NCBI GenBank assembly: GCA_025267735.1
Contig: CM046295.1
Location: 6,595,270-6,659,269 of the forward strand
Length of the DNA stretch: 64,000 bases
DNA from: Mactra quadrangularis
Taxonomy: Eukaryota > Mollusca > Bivalvia > Venerida > Mactridae
Direction: 5' to 3'
Shown piece after piece: positions 1-12,934 of the stretch. Positions within the stretch are counted from its first letter, which is position 1. Every line of letters begins with the position of its first letter. Both the position numbers and the translations under genes were made by a program. The notes under the pieces were generated by a model. The model ran no database searches. It was not told the origin of the DNA and was given only the letters and a program-made list of their open reading frames with translations.

Positions 1-27
1 ATCCAACTCCCCCCTGCCCCTTTCTTC

Positions 28-2110
28 TCCAGTACCTGCCTTTTTAAAGCAACAGTGAGTGCTCTTAGGCAGAATAACATAACATGGCACTCTGGTTTCC
101 TTTTTCACTCTCCTCTCTGCCCCTTCTACTCCCCTACCCTTTTCTCTCTTCTACCTGCCCCTATTTTCTCCATTCCCTGCCTTTCTATCTTACATAGAAA
201 TAATTATTTTAAAACCAGCATATTGTTAATGCATCCGGCCTTTTTTGACCTCTTATCCCCTAATGTGATTTTCCCAGTTGCAGAAGTTACTTGAAAACTT
301 CCATTCCTTTTTCTGTCCCCTTTTCAGCCTCCTGTCCCTTCATTTGCTCTTCCTCAAGCAGATAGTTTACAAATTGCATCTTTTTCTATACAAATATGAG
401 GATGCAAATAAGGACCAATCCTTATAGGGGGAAAGAGACAGATGGAACACAAATTCACAAGAAAAGGGAAAAAATAGGGTTACAACTTCAGTCAGCAAAT
501 CTATAAACTAAAGCTAAGGTAAGTCCCTATAAAACAAAACGATAATAACCCCTATAACTCTTTATTACCAAACAAAACTTTCAAAACCAGCTCAAACAAA
601 ACATTTGATACAAATATCCCAAATTAAACAAAACAACATTAATTACGCATTTAAAAAACAAAAACATGGCTTAAACAACAGAAAAAAACCAGCCAGGAAC
701 AATTATATATAAAAAACAGATTTTTTTAAATTCAAGCGTATCAATGCAAGAGATAAGATGTCTGAAAAAAAACTTATTTTCCCAGACAAGATTTGCCAAG
801 CCAACATGACTCATGTTGTTTCATCTACCTAGCTAACAAACCTACTAGGGAAATTACAGATCTGGGTAAGAAAATAAACCCTAGGGGGTGTGTAGAAAAA
901 TTGTTTAAGGAGGTGGGTCCAGAAAATAAGTTTTTTCTTCAGTTTATAGTGCCGAAAATTACATTTTTTCAAATGATTTCTGTTAAGAATTTCAATGAAA
1001 GCTTTCAGACAACGTTCTGACCCATAATGGTTTTTTTTGCAAATTTTGGCAAAAAGGGCTTGAAAGTTTCTTGATAGGGACCAATGACCCCTTGAGACAC
1101 ACCCTTTTTATCCCTTGCCTCAACAATAGTTTCGGAGGATTTCCTCACCAAAAATATAATTTTTGTCTCCATTTTAAATATTTTCCATCAATTTTCTACC
1201 CCCCCCCACCAAAAAATCCCAGGGGACTAGGGACCCACCCAGACATACATGACCCACTATACCCGCCATTGTTTACCCCAGAAACACTATTACACTAAAC
1301 TATACATAAAAAAATCTCATTGTAAGCTGTTACAGCCATGGAAACTATATTTATCTTCCTCTTTAACTAACACAGGTGCTGTAAGACTTCGCCAGCTGGC
1401 AGTAAAACCTGTATATAACATTGCTATACTGTTAAACTATTCACTGCTATACAATGACGTCATGATGCAACTGTTCACTACTTTATGCTGAAGTGTGCTG
1501 AATGTGACATGGTGCAACTTTTCAGTACTTTACAGCCGCATTATAGAGCAACTTTTTACTACTATACAAACATGTGGAACTATTCACTACTAAATTACCA
1601 TTTAGGAAACTTTCAACTAATACCAGCAACAGTAACTATTCACTTATATCCAAAAAATAAAATTTTAACAAACATCAGCAACATTTACTATTCACTCATA
1701 CCCAAAACAAAAATTTCAATTTTAAATAGCTACTTTCTTCACTCTTCACTCGCCTTAAATATCGCAATAAAAGTATATATCACTCATACCTATGAAAATT
1801 TTCAACCGTTACATAGCTCCAAACACTATAGCCATGTTAAGCTTGCCTCGGCTTAGGAGTTAAGGGGGCAGGGATTGGAGTAGGGGTCACAACTTGACCA
1901 CAGCAACTATTCATTCACAACCCTATTGAAATTTTTATCCACTCTACTACCACAAGCTTACGAACTCCATTCAGTACAAATTGTATCACACAGATCTTTT
2001 TCCATGATTTTTTTACCTCGACATATGGTTTTATTTACAAATAAATTACCAACATTTGTACAGAGAGTCTCTATATAAATACTATAACACATTCAAGTCT
2101 GGTATTCAGG
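28..2110. other. Non-coding, left edge (presumed E-protein intron)
   Basis: The stretch is CT-rich at first, then A-rich. Between about 1440 and 1730 an imperfect CAACTATTCACTACTATA-type repeat keeps a plus frame open by chance. No exon, SINE or terminal repeat was recognised. Confidence 0.5.
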
Positions 2111-2520
2111 TTCACAAAGGTTAATTCAATGTTTGTTGACACTCTTTTCTAACCATAATATTTGATTATAACACAAAAGCTCACTGGTTGTGGCTATGGC
2201 CGAGTGGTAAAATCACAATTTAAGAAATCAAGGGTTCAATTTCCAGGCTGCAGCAAGTACAGGTTTGAATCTATTGGCAGAACAAAAGATTTCAAATCAC
2301 AAGGTTTTGTGGTTCATAAAGGTTAATTTATCGTTTGTTGTCACTCTTTTCTAACCATAATATTTGATTATATGAGCTTACTGGTTGTGCTATGGCCAAA
2401 AGGTAAAAAAACACAAATCAGGAGGTCTTGGTTGACATTTCTGCAGCAAGTTAAGGGTTGAATCTGATTGCATTTGGCAGAACAAAAGATTTCAAATTAC
2501 AAGGTTTAGTGGTTCATTTC
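2111..2520 (+). repeat. Tandemly duplicated tRNA-Ser/Leu-like repeat
   Basis: Two units of about 210 bases share GGTTCA.AAAGGTTAAT, TCTTTTCTAACCATAATATT, TGGCTATGGCCGAGTGGTAA (class II tRNA A-box-like), CTGCAGCAAGT and AACAAAAGATTTCAAAT. A third, weaker piece is near 2690-2760. It is a decayed SINE or SINE-derived duplication. Confidence 0.7.
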
Positions 2521-3159
2521 CAGGCATAGCACGTTCAGGTCATTAAACTGTCTTTGACAAGCTATATTTAGGTTTCAGGCAACTTGTTTATGATAGTAAG
2601 CATTTGGTGTAGACAAATAAAATGTTATAGTATGTTGTCTAACCAAGCAACCTACATTAAAAAAAATGTCCAGTCCTGGTTTACAGGGGTTGTGACTATG
2701 GAACAAAGGGTAAAACACAGAAAATGTTAAAGTTGTCAGTTCAACTCAGTGGTCAGACATCTTCATCAAAAATTCAGATTTTACGACTATGTACACTACC
2801 TTTAAGATCTAGCCTTGAATTTTCAAGCCAACATTTTTTGTCAATTATTATAATAAAGGCAATCATTTCAATTTCTTAAAAAGATCCCTGGGTTCCAAGA
2901 AAGCCTTTGGATCTTTGTTTACCTAGTCTAACACACATCAAATTATTTCAATCTTTGAAAGAGTGTTAATTCAAAAGAATTTTTGCCATGATTTGACATT
3001 TTGAAAACATTACTATGCATGACATGACAACATCTTTCATCAGTTTGCGAGAACGGTTTTTCAAAAATACATTAAAATCTGAACCGTTTAAAATCTTTAT
3101 TTCAAAAATCGGCTAATTTGCATATTTATCAGTAATGTTTCCATAACAACTAAGAGAAT

Positions 3160-3600
3160 AAATTTATTCAGACAAAATTGTGCAAAATATGAACAAAATA
3201 ACAATATGAAAACTAATGACCAAGCGAAACCAATTCACTGGAATGATTTGCATCATGAATTTGAAGAAAAAAGACGAAAATTGCACATCAAATTCTAGGA
3301 TTTTCAATAGAACTCCAAGAATATAATGGACCTCAAAGAATAACAATTGAACACAAATAATAATAAATGAACCAAACGGATAATAACTCAAGTCAAGTAT
3401 CAATAAAAAAAGCAACCCAAAGAATAATAATAGAACTTCAAATATGGAAATAGAACCCAATGAACAATAATTTAACTCAAATAGTTCTTAAATAAACCTA
3501 AGAATTATAATGGAATTCAAATATTGAAAACTGAACCTAAAGAATAACAAAGTAACTCAAATAATGATAATGGAACCCAAAATGTAATAAAAGCAACTAT
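3160..3600. repeat. Degenerate A-rich tandem repeat
   Basis: Imperfect units of the type AAAGAATAATAATGGAACTC AAAT repeat across the stretch. The open minus-strand frame here is a by-product. Confidence 0.55.
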
Positions 3601-4349
3601 TGTAAAAAACTAAGCCCGCCCATTCTTAAGTTTACCCCCAACAAAACACTTAAGGTTTTTTAGTCTTAAATAATAATCATCAAACTAGGAAAAACTTAAA
3701 TAAATACTTTTATTGCCTCGAAATAAAATGAAAATTCATGAATAATACTTTTATTGATTATTCATCATTTCTATCAGTAGCACTCCTCAGACAGAAAAAA
3801 TAATTGATTTTGTTCTCGTATATTTAACTCCAGTCCTTAGCGTAAAATAACGTGAAAAAAATCACACAGCAAAAAAACATCTGAAACCGTACACAAAAGC
3901 ATAAAAGGATTAATGCAAGCCATGGAGAATTTTGACGTTTATTTACAAAATCTGGTCACATGACTATGTGACAGCTGTTGTTGTACATGTACGTTTAGTC
4001 CTAGGCCGAGTGGAGTCATTGTGGTAAAGGTAGGAGGAAAAAAAACGTATAGAAATAGAGATTGCTTGATTTCACCCTAAAGGATAAATTATAAAATAGT
4101 CTAAATAAGGACAAAGTGTAATAAAATGTTGGTTCACGGATTTCTGACTAAACCTTATCAAACGGTTGGAAAAAAATTTTCTTTTAGAAATTTGTAACTC
4201 ATATAAAAGGATGAATTAAAAACAAATAAGACAATGATAAGTAGAAGGATGGCTTTAAAACAATCCTTTGGGGTTGTATATTATCTATTAAGTTTAAAAC
4301 TTATTCATCACAAATAAAGATAATTTCATAGCTACCAGCTCACCTAACC

Positions 4350-4545
4350 TAGCTTTCTTGGATCTTTGTTTTTACACTTTTGATATTTCTCTGAAATCAT
4401 GCAATTTTCCCCAAATTTGGAGTTTACCTTGGATTTTTCATTCCCTTTTCAATGATATTACAATAAAATTTCCCCTTAAAGATTAAATATGATTTCTAAA
4501 GTGAGACGCCAAGCCCCTTCCCAATATACTTAAAAGCAGCCCTGA
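4350..4545. mobile_element. CAGGGCTTTTTT-family remnant
   Basis: It shares CATGCAATTTTCCCCAAATT, TGGAGTTTACCTTGGATTTT and AAGCAGCCCTG with the 16.6-kb copy. Confidence 0.6.
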
Positions 4546-5207
4546 ATGATAATTGACAATTTGAATGGTGAAAACTCTAAAAACATAATAATAATGGAAA
4601 ATTAAATGGTATAAAATGCAAGAAACTAACAATTTATTCTAAGTTGGCCTAGATTATTGTTTTATGGTTATTATCATAAATATGATGAAATCTGAATATT
4701 TTGTTCATAAAATAGTTCAATATACCATGTATAACTACACCACAGTCAAACAATGACATAACAGACTTCAACACTTGTCGGAAACTTGTTGGACAATAGC
4801 TTATCGAAGCTAATGTTATTTTGCTTTCTTGTAATATTCCGACTTGAAATAAATTTTTTGTATCTTGTATCTGTACCTAATAGACATTATCTAGAACTCA
4901 AATATTTTGAGTTTTTCCTTGCAGTAAAAATAAATTTTCACTGTTACAATAAAAAAAACATGACTGAGTACAAGTACTAAGAACTTGATTCTATCCATAT
5001 CTCATGATTTTCAGCAATAATGTGATAAGAACTTGGTTCATAATGCCTGTGATTGAACAAAAAACCCACAAATTTTAGTCCAGATTTAAGTCTATTATAG
5101 CAGTTTTCATGACAAACTTTCATTAGCACTAGACATTTGGTCCCCCAAAACTGGAATTTTTACCGACGGTCCACCAACTTTTTACAGCTACCACAATCTT
5201 TATTCTA

Positions 5208-5412
5208 CGAAAGACCGGTAGTGCCATTTCAACTTCATCTTCAAGAATTCACATCGAGAATTCATGAAGTTGAAATCGTGAATTCGTGAAGTTGAAATCA
5301 TGAATTCGTGAAGTTGAAATTGTGAATTAGTGAATTCTGTATGTTAAAAATGTGAATTCATAAAGATGAAATCGGGAATTCGTGAAGTTGAAATGCCCCT
5401 ACCGGTCTTTCG
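5208..5412. mobile_element. 205-bp TA-target MITE with internal 21-bp repeats
   Basis: The ends are CGAAAGACCGGTAG and the complement, with TA on both sides. The interior is about six imperfect copies of GAATTCGTGAAGTTGAAAT. Confidence 0.85.
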
Positions 5413-5523
5413 TATTATTCAAAAGCAAATCCTTATTTGTTGTTATATTGTTTATCTAATTTTAGGAATATTTTCTGTAAAATCATAGAAAAAATAGACT
5501 GCATATCGTATTTTAACATATAA

Positions 5524-5884
5524 AGGGTTTTAGTCAGTTATTTCCCCTTGTATACTTTTTTAAATAGGTAGGTCCAATTAGTTGGATAACTCAGATTTTA
5601 CCCTCACTTTTCAATGTCAATTTGCCAAAGTTAATCTTAAATAACTTTTTTGCAAATCATTTAATTTGTTTGAAGTTCAAGCAAAGTATTTTTAGGATAA
5701 AGAACTATCTAAATGTCATCACTTCTGTAATTATCTTCATTAACAAGAAAGATATAAAATGAAATATTTTGTTATCCTTAGATAGGAATTAAATGATAAA
5801 ATCCAAGGATTCCAACTGTAAGGACCTACTTACCAATTGGATTGCTTCCGATGTTATCAAGGAAAGATAACTGACTAAAGTCCC
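5524..5884. mobile_element. PIF/Harbinger-like MITE copy 1
   Basis: The terminal repeats read GGG.TTTAGTCAGTTAT and its complement, with TAA flanks. It shares the interior (GTAGGTCCAATTAGTTGGAT, GACCTACTTACCAATTGG) with the copies at 26.8 and 29.0 kb. A 3-bp TAA duplication is typical of PIF/Harbinger. Confidence 0.82.
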
Positions 5885-6224
5885 TAATTGCTTAGACCTT
5901 TTTAGGTTCAGTAAAATTTTGTAATTTTCATTTAACAATTAGGTTAAAAACTCAAGCGAATTACATTAATGGATGAACAATTATATTTTTATTTGATTTT
6001 TAATGTTTTTCACAAGTATTTGTTTATTGACGATAATTTGTAACATAAACCGGGAAAAGACAAGTGGCTGAGTGAAATAACGACTAAAATAATTAGAATA
6101 ATATCTCCTGAAGAGCTATCTATTAAAATAATATTCTTAATTATCGAATAAAGTTAATGTCATTAAAAAAAAACACACAAATCAACAAGAATACAGTCTC
6201 AGTACAGCAAAGTAAGGGCTTGTA

Positions 6225-6953
6225 TAGGTCGTTTGCGTTAAAGCTGGACCCCTAAAATCATGAAATATCTCAATAACTATTGGATGGAATTAACTCAAAT
6301 TTTGTATGTGATCATAACTAGCATTTTCCTTCTAAAATCCAAAAATTCAGAATTTTTCTTTAATTACATAACATACTTCCCATAGACATGCAATGCAAAT
6401 TTTGAAGCCAAAAAGAGACTTTTGTTAAATGGGTATGTTCCATAATCAGAACAGCCACATAACAGTAGATACAAAATAATAGCTAAATATGAGGCCCGGT
6501 TAGAAATTTTATTTGATAACTAAGTATAACAGTATATACAAACTCAAATATCATCATCACTGTCGTCTGTATCGTCAAAATCTATACATATTCTACACGT
6601 ACAATTTTAAAGACGGGCCTCTGCTTTACAATTCAGTAGACCGTCGAGTGTTTATTTAAGCGACAAATTTACAGTAAACGCACGAGACTTTGTATAAATA
6701 CACTGGAAGTATGACAATGTTATAATCAGAACAGCTTTTTTTACCTCCCGCCGGATTTTTGATAAAAAATTCTAAATACTTTGCATTATACCTTATGGAA
6801 AACTTTTTTATTTATCTATTAAAAATTCTGAAAATTTAAATACTAGAAGGAAAAACTGAAATAAAATTGTATTAAAATTTTTAGCAAAATCGCTGTTATA
6901 GTTAAAAAGATATTAACAGCAAATAGGGGTCCAGCATTAACGCAAACGACCTA
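6225..6953. mobile_element. 729-bp MITE with TAGGTCGTTTGCGTTAA ends, copy 1
   Basis: The terminal inverted repeats of about 30 bases begin TAGGTCGTTTGCGTTAA, with TA on each side, as in Tc1/mariner-type insertions. A nearly identical copy lies at 34105-34816. No transposase frame was seen. Confidence 0.9.
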
Positions 6954-6969
6954 TAAAGGTTAACTTTCT

Positions 6970-7140
6970 TAGACTGTCAGTGTAGCATACATTAACCCTG
7001 CTGATTTTAATATTTAACAATTGTTCAAAAATCCATTAAATCTATGTACATAATATGGTTGTCTATTTTTATTGCTGTACTGTAGTGAGCATTTAAATCA
7101 GTGGGGGTTAATGTATATGCTTCAGACTGCTGAATAAAAT
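6970..7140. mobile_element. MITE of the CATTAACCC..CTGATTTAAA family
   Basis: The left arm (GACTGTCAGTGTAGCATACA, TTAACCCTGCTGATTT) mirrors the right (AAATCAGTGGGGGTTAATG, TATATGCTTCAGACTG). It is the second complete copy in the window. Confidence 0.72.
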
Positions 7141-7999
7141 TGAAAAAAGTTCTGACTTGTCATTTATGAAGTAAATTTCAGTAAATTATATCATAAAGTA
7201 GTTTGGCTAAAGTTAAAATTGTGGTTCAAAAAGTCTGATTCCATATACATGTTGCAGGCTTAACGCAAAATGGTCATAACTCACTCTTTTTTCAACTTGA
7301 GTTACGACCATTCTGCCCTTAGCCCTCCATGTTCAGCTGACTTTACAATCTTGTACAAGTATCTTGGCTATAACTCCCTTCATTCATAAACCAAGCAGAA
7401 TACATAATCCACTTAAAAATGTGGTTTAAAATAACTCCTTGCTTCATTGTTCTAGTTTAAAAACAGGAGTAAAGTTTCACTTAATGTTTTCATTACATAA
7501 TTAGAGCAGGTCAAAATGTATCAGGCCACTCCTATTGTAATATTTTGTTAGCCTGAACACCTTTTCACAAAATTTCTTAGTAGTCTAGAATCATATGAGA
7601 AAAAAGGTTATAGTAAGTCAAATTACGCTGTTCAAAGTCAGAAGTATAATAAACATAACTATGATATGATATTCAAAAGGTATACAAATTTCTATATACT
7701 TCAATAATATTTGGAATTGATTGGCCAAAAAATGACTATATTATACTTTAATATAATTAAACTTACAAGGATTTTTATCATCGTAAGATTTTTAGTGAAA
7801 AGTGCTGTATCATAATTATATGACAGCACTTACGTTAAGAAATCAGTGCTAAAGTACCTATCAATTTATGCATGGCCTATTTTAACAAAACCTACTAAGA
7901 TATATATTTCATTAGTTGAATTAAAGTAAAAGTGATGTAACCTAACACTAAGTATGTCAGTGGGAACAGACTCCATACACAATGGTGTATTTTAATGTA

Positions 8000-8241
8000 T
8001 TGTTCGTTTTTTCTCAACTGTCAAAGTTACAATAATTTCACTGTGACTGACTGCATTGTATTTTTTACTGGCGGCCTAATTGTTATAAAAAATATCTTGA
8101 CAAAACATATCATATGGCATAAGCAGCTTTACTCGATCATAATACACACTTTCGGAAACTCATTGATGTATTATGATAATTTTAACTAACGCATTCACCG
8201 TGAAATTATTCATGTTTTGACAGTTGAGAAAAAACGAACAA
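8000..8241. mobile_element. 242-bp TA-target MITE
   Basis: Perfect inverted ends of 26 bases begin TTGTTCGTTTTTTCTCAACT, flanked by TA on both sides. It is a Tc1/mariner-like non-autonomous element with no other copy recognised here. Confidence 0.87.
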
Positions 8242-8261
8242 TAATACAGCACATTTATAAT

Positions 8262-8345
8262 GGCTTTAATGCTGTGTCAACATAGTTTATGTTATTACAT
8301 GGGGGCCACTGCACCTAATCTAGCTTTCATGGACCCTTGTCTGTA
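8262..8345 (-). repeat. SINE family C tail fragment
   Basis: A short piece with CCATGAAAGCTAGATTAGGT and a mutated tail is present on the minus strand. A still shorter trace lies at 4335-4372. Confidence 0.6.
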
Positions 8346-8376
8346 GTTTCAACGAAAAAACACATATTTTGTGTAC

Positions 8377-8440
8377 GAAAGTACTGTAGTGAGTATTTAA
8401 ATCAGCAGGGTTAATGTATATGCCACTTGAAATATTTTGA
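8377..8440. mobile_element. Half copy of the CATTAACCC MITE family
   Basis: Only one arm is present (GTACTGTAGTGAGTATTTAA, ATCAGCAGGGTTAATGTATA). Other half copies lie at 32003-32080 and 54857-54920. Confidence 0.6.
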
Positions 8441-8837
8441 CAAAATTGGCTTAAAACAGTATAGAAGTCATTAGTTTATACAAATATACTTAATATAACG
8501 TGAAATCTAGGTTTAGACGAAAAAACACATATCATGTGTATTATATAACTAATATGTTTTTAAATGAAAACTTTTGAATCAGAGTTGCATTTATAAATCA
8601 ATATAGCCCCTATACATTACTTAAATTTTTATTTAAATAGTGAAATCAAACTCTAAACACAAAATGCAGGGCAAATATTTCAAGAATTTTGATCAAAAGA
8701 ACAACAAAATTACAAAAAGCAATTTGAAAACAAGCAAGTAATTCATAAAATGTAGATGCTTTAATTCTAAAAAAATAGCCAAGTCATGCTTAATATAGGA
8801 GACGGGTAGAAAACCTAATTGGTTGATACTGGGTTTA

Positions 8838-9107
8838 ACGTCATGTCAACGCAATATTTAGGTTATTTTATGGGTCCAGTACACCTAACCTAGCTTTCCA
8901 GGACACTTGTCTATAACCAGTACCCACCAACCCTTCCATGAGGCCAGAAACTTCTCCATATACCTTATTAATGAAAACAAATTGATCTTATCAAATTTTC
9001 ATGGAAGGGTATAACCTCCAGGTGTATGGGATTCAAACCCATACCCCCTTCGGGACACTGAATTCAAAATCCATGCACGCTATAAACTGTGCTACTGACC
9101 CGCGTTA
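8838..9107 (-). repeat. SINE family C copy
   Basis: On the minus strand it holds GGGTATGGGTTTGAATCCCA, TATACCCTTCCATG, GGAAAGCTAGGTTAGGTG and a GTTAAACCC tail. It is the longest copy in the left third. Confidence 0.85.
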
Positions 9108-10033
9108 AACTAATTAATACTGATTTTGGAATTTTCTCAAATAACTCTTTGCATTTACTCATCCGTAAATTAAGAAATAGATTATTCTAAAAGCAGGATT
9201 TTGTCCAAGATCTTTTGGAATGCACTGTACATGATTTCAGAATGCCTCTAAACAGACAAAGACGGACAGAAGGACGCAGACAGACGGACAGATGAACAGA
9301 TAGGTCTTCATCAGCTTATGTAACGCTTTAACAATGGTATAACAAAGCAAATCTAACATAAACAAATAAAAGTCAATCAATAAGCAAGCATAATATGTAT
9401 AACAAAATGTTTTTAGCAGAAATAATTTTTTTAAGAAAAAAATAACAAAATAGGAAGTTAAAAGCGTAAAACTGCAAAAAGGGCAGATCCAGAGAAATAC
9501 AATTTTCAAATACTTAGTAGAAAAATTTAAAAACTCATTGATATTTTCAAAATATATGTTTAAAAATTCAAGTAAAGCATTCAAAATTAAAATTTCGAAC
9601 ACCTCACCCAACCTTTTTAACACGAACTAGACCAAACAAGACCAAAAAATAATACAAACCAAATGTAATAGAATTAACAAAAAAAAAAAAATTCAAATTT
9701 AACCCCTATTTTTTAAGTTTTTTGGTGAGGCCAATTTTTCTGGATCCACCCACATACTAAAATAGGTGTGGTAAGGGGAGGGGCTAAAACAGCATGCTAT
9801 ACTAACCTTGTGAAATGGATCGTTGAACTGTGTAAGCCAGATCCGGCATGCAGGTAAAGGGTATATAAAAAGAGAAAAACACAACAAAACATAGGTATGG
9901 TGACTTAGCAACTAAAAAAATCCAATAATAAAAATTTGGTTACCATAGCAACTAAAAATAGTATAAAAACTTAAAAAACGAAGCTGGACAATATCGCTCA
10001 TTTTCTCTGTCTAAAATACAGCACAGCATTGCA

Positions 10034-10300
10034 GGGTTCGACACTAACAGTGTCCCCGGATTCCGAGGATCCCAAAAAAATGGGAAGAATCCCCGTGATT
10101 CTCAGCTAGGGATTCTGTTTGGATCCTTGAAAATTGTCATGAATTTTTATTACAACAAGTGATTGCTAAATTATTTTTATTGTAATAATTTTGTTTATTT
10201 TATTGGAGGAACCCTTAATATCAAGGAAGAATTCCTTAGTCATTGACTAGGGATTCCTTTGGGGTCCCTATTAAAAATAGTTAGGGTCAAACCCTGCAGC
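10034..10300. mobile_element. Inverted-repeat element with GCAGGGTTCGAC ends
   Basis: The left end GCAGGGTTCGACACTAAC mirrors GTTAGGGTCAAACCCTGC. The interior has AGCTAGGGATTC.TTTGGAT and its inverted partner. Decayed relatives are at 10430-10545 and 25612-25868. Confidence 0.7.
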
Positions 10301-11397
10301 AATGTTTATGTATGATGAAAATAATATCATAATGCCCTTGTACATAATAATTTTTATCATCATTATTTTCATTATCTTTCAATGACAATTCCAATTGTGA
10401 GGAATTTTTATGACATGGATTCAGGTCCGGAAATTTTCTGGATTTGATGCCAACAGTTTTCCGATGTTCCGAGGATCCCAAATATAGCTGGCTTTTCATT
10501 CAGGCAACCTGGTTTAAATACTGGTGTCGAGCCTGGGACATTTTTGTTAGCTCTTACATAAAGTCTGCTTTCAGACAAAAGAATAAAATTTCTATACCAA
10601 AAATATGACACCAAAGTCAAAATTATTATCATTATTTTACAAACCATACTTGTATGATGCTCATTTCATATTGAAAATATGTTCAAAAGGGCTTGAAAAT
10701 ATAAGCAAAATGCCCAAAATTCGTCCTTCTTGTGAAATTTTCAAAATCAAGTACAAGGCATCATGATATTATTTCACTTTAAAATCAACCCAGCAAAAAT
10801 AATCAGGCATAAGAAATTTTAAATATATAAAGGCACAACATTGACTATATACTCATACTGCAATAGATTGTTGTCAAGCAGAAAAAGTAGGGCTCCCGTT
10901 TGATCCCATGTCCCCTTTTTTCCACACCACCCTCAAAGAAAAAAATCCCCTTACTCCAGAGGAAATCTAGCCCCTCCCAAAAATGTGTTACTTTAGAGAA
11001 ACAGTCAAGATAAGTCCTGCATCACATAGACACATGGCCCCTAATAAAATATGCTGCCCCTAACCCTTTTCTGAATTTTTCAGAAACAAACAGTAATATT
11101 GCAATAAGTTTCCAAACACTATTTTTAGACAAAATTTCTTTATAACTAACCCATAGTACATTTGCATCAAAAGCCTAGTCAAACAGGGTCGATTGGACTC
11201 AAAACAAAAAGTCCAGTCAACAATTTCAGCCAAAAAGGTTATCAATTTATTATTTCAGACAGCATGTGCATTGCTTAAATTCATGAAATAGTTAACATAA
11301 TACTTTGGTGGTAAAACTATGACAGGGTTAACCAAAAAAGGCCAGCTAGCTCAAGGTTTGAATCCCAGCAATGCCCAACATTAAAAACCATAATATG

Positions 11398-11551
11398 GCA
11401 GGGCTCGACATTAATGTTTGAAATATGTAGCCAGGTTGGACAACCAGTTATATGCTTCACTTGTCCAAACTTGATGTTCACTAGCAGTAACAAGTTGCCC
11501 GACACAAATAAAGATCCTCAGGGGCAATAAACCTTTAATGTTGAGCCCTGC
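11398..11551. mobile_element. 154-bp hAT-like MITE with GCAGGGCTCGACATTAA ends
   Basis: The two ends are inverted copies (GCAGGGCTCGACATTAATG and TTAATGTTGAGCCCTGC). No clear target duplication. The interior GGTTGGACAACCAG resembles part of 22350-22430. Confidence 0.75.
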
Positions 11552-11799
11552 ACAGTTATGTAAACTTGACATGTGTCAACAACACTTAGGTTCAAATGGA
11601 TCAAACCATCACCAAAATGTCAACATACATAGAGGAAAGGAGGATACTTCCTAATGAACGCCCCATCACCTGGTAAAAATGTAGCACCCCCTCAGGGGCG
11701 TCAAGTATAGAGTGTACAGAATTAGAATTAAATTTCGAAATGATAATTGCCGATAATTAATCAATGATAATTTCAGTTTAAATGTTTTCACAGTCCGAA

Positions 11800-12145
11800 A
11801 ATTTTGACCTGATAGGGCTACTTTAATAAACAAAATGGGGTTCAATTTTAGCCCCTAAGAAGCACTGATGGCCATAATGCCCTAAAAAGGGCCTAAAAAC
11901 ACTGATGGTTACGACCTAAATTGCAATAAACTCCAAGACCTTTGACCTGATACAGCAACTTTCAGAAATAAATGGGGTTTAATTTTGGTCCCTAAAACAG
12001 GGCCTGAGAAAAACACTGATGGTTATCAGGTCTTAATAGCAACAAACTCAAGAGTTTTGACCTGAAAGGGCTACTTGCATAAAAAAATGGGTACCAATTT
12101 TGGCCCTAAAAAGGGTCTGAAAAAACACAAACAGCCATGCTTTTA
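11800..12145. repeat. Three-unit tandem repeat, period about 115-135 bp
   Basis: Units start near 11809, 11944 and 12060 with TTGACCTGA.A.GGCTAC and share AATGGGGTTCAATTTT and AACACTGATGGTTA. Confidence 0.75.
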
Positions 12146-12475
12146 ATGGTAAGAAACTTAACTTTAACTCAACTACGTGATATTCAACCACAACAATGTT
12201 TAGTATGACTCAAGGAGAACATGTGCAGCTTCCTGTACAAATTATCTCAATGTTGACACTTCTGCTAGTAAATTAAGTAGGTTGCCATTAAAACTCAAAT
12301 TTCAAAAACTGCTATTCAACATTTGAGCTAGATTTTGTCATTTTGTCATTTATGGAGGCCAGCTCACCGAACAATCTCTCCTTGGACTATTTTTTGCCAG
12401 TATTTGCTTTCTCTCTCATCCTTTCAAGATTATCCAGAGTGCAGAAATCATTATTTTTAATCCTTAAGCTTACCC

Positions 12476-12840
12476 GTATTCCCCCAACCCCTAACACTGC
12501 CCCTTTTTCAGGGGGCTCCTATCCTATCAGTAGCATTATTATTTATAATGAACATAAGCGATATCAGGTCAAAACTGTTGGACAAGGAAAACTTTAAAAT
12601 TAACAATTTCTAAGTCAAAATTAATGAATAAAATACCCCTATTTCACCCGCACCCCTCTCACAGCCCTTTTTTAGGAGCTCTAGTTCAATCACTAGCATT
12701 ATTATTCATAACGAACGTAAGCAATATGAGGTCAAAATATTATAAATCTTTTTTTAACGTTGATAAGCACTATCAGGTCAAAAATTTTCGGACGACAGAA
12801 ATTTTAAAATTTATAATTTTTACGTCAAAAATTAAACAAT
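12476..12840. repeat. Two-unit tandem duplication (about 180 bp) beside the AD1 exon
   Basis: Both units carry GCATTATTATT.ATAA.GAAC, TAAGC.ATAT.AGGTCAAAA and AATTTATAATTT.TA.GTCAAA. The second unit ends at the exon donor. Confidence 0.65.
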
Positions 12841-12846
12841 ACTCAC

Positions 12847-12934
12847 CGCACTAAAATCCAACAAATCATTTAGTTCTTTGTCCGGTTGTATATGCATTCT
12901 GTCACCAAACCTTTGATACGGCCCTCCCCCAGCA
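12847..12934 (-). CDS. TCF4/TCF12-like: E-protein AD1 exon (LDFS activation motif)
   Basis: The exon is bounded by acceptor TATTTCAG and donor GCG|GTGAGT, and is 88 bases long. After a split Ser codon it encodes AGGGPYQRFGDRMHIQ, then PDKELNDLLDFSA. DKEL(S/N)DLLDFSA is the AD1 core of vertebrate E-proteins, which recruits p300/CBP and ETO-type corepressors. The exon ends in phase 0 after Ala, matching the vertebrate junction before Met-Phe. A decayed tandem array abuts its acceptor side and a duplicated 180-bp segment abuts its donor side. Confidence 0.88.

Noticed and set aside
1485..1856. 123-residue plus-strand open frame
   Set aside because: It lies over an imperfect CACTACTATA-type repeat, has no splice context or recognisable motif, and is Tyr/Asn/Leu-rich as expected from translated AT-rich DNA.
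9237..9623. 128-residue minus-strand frame with hydrophobic segments
   Set aside because: It is Phe/Leu/Ile-rich from A-rich template DNA, with no start context, splice sites or domain. It looks like a chance membrane-like frame.
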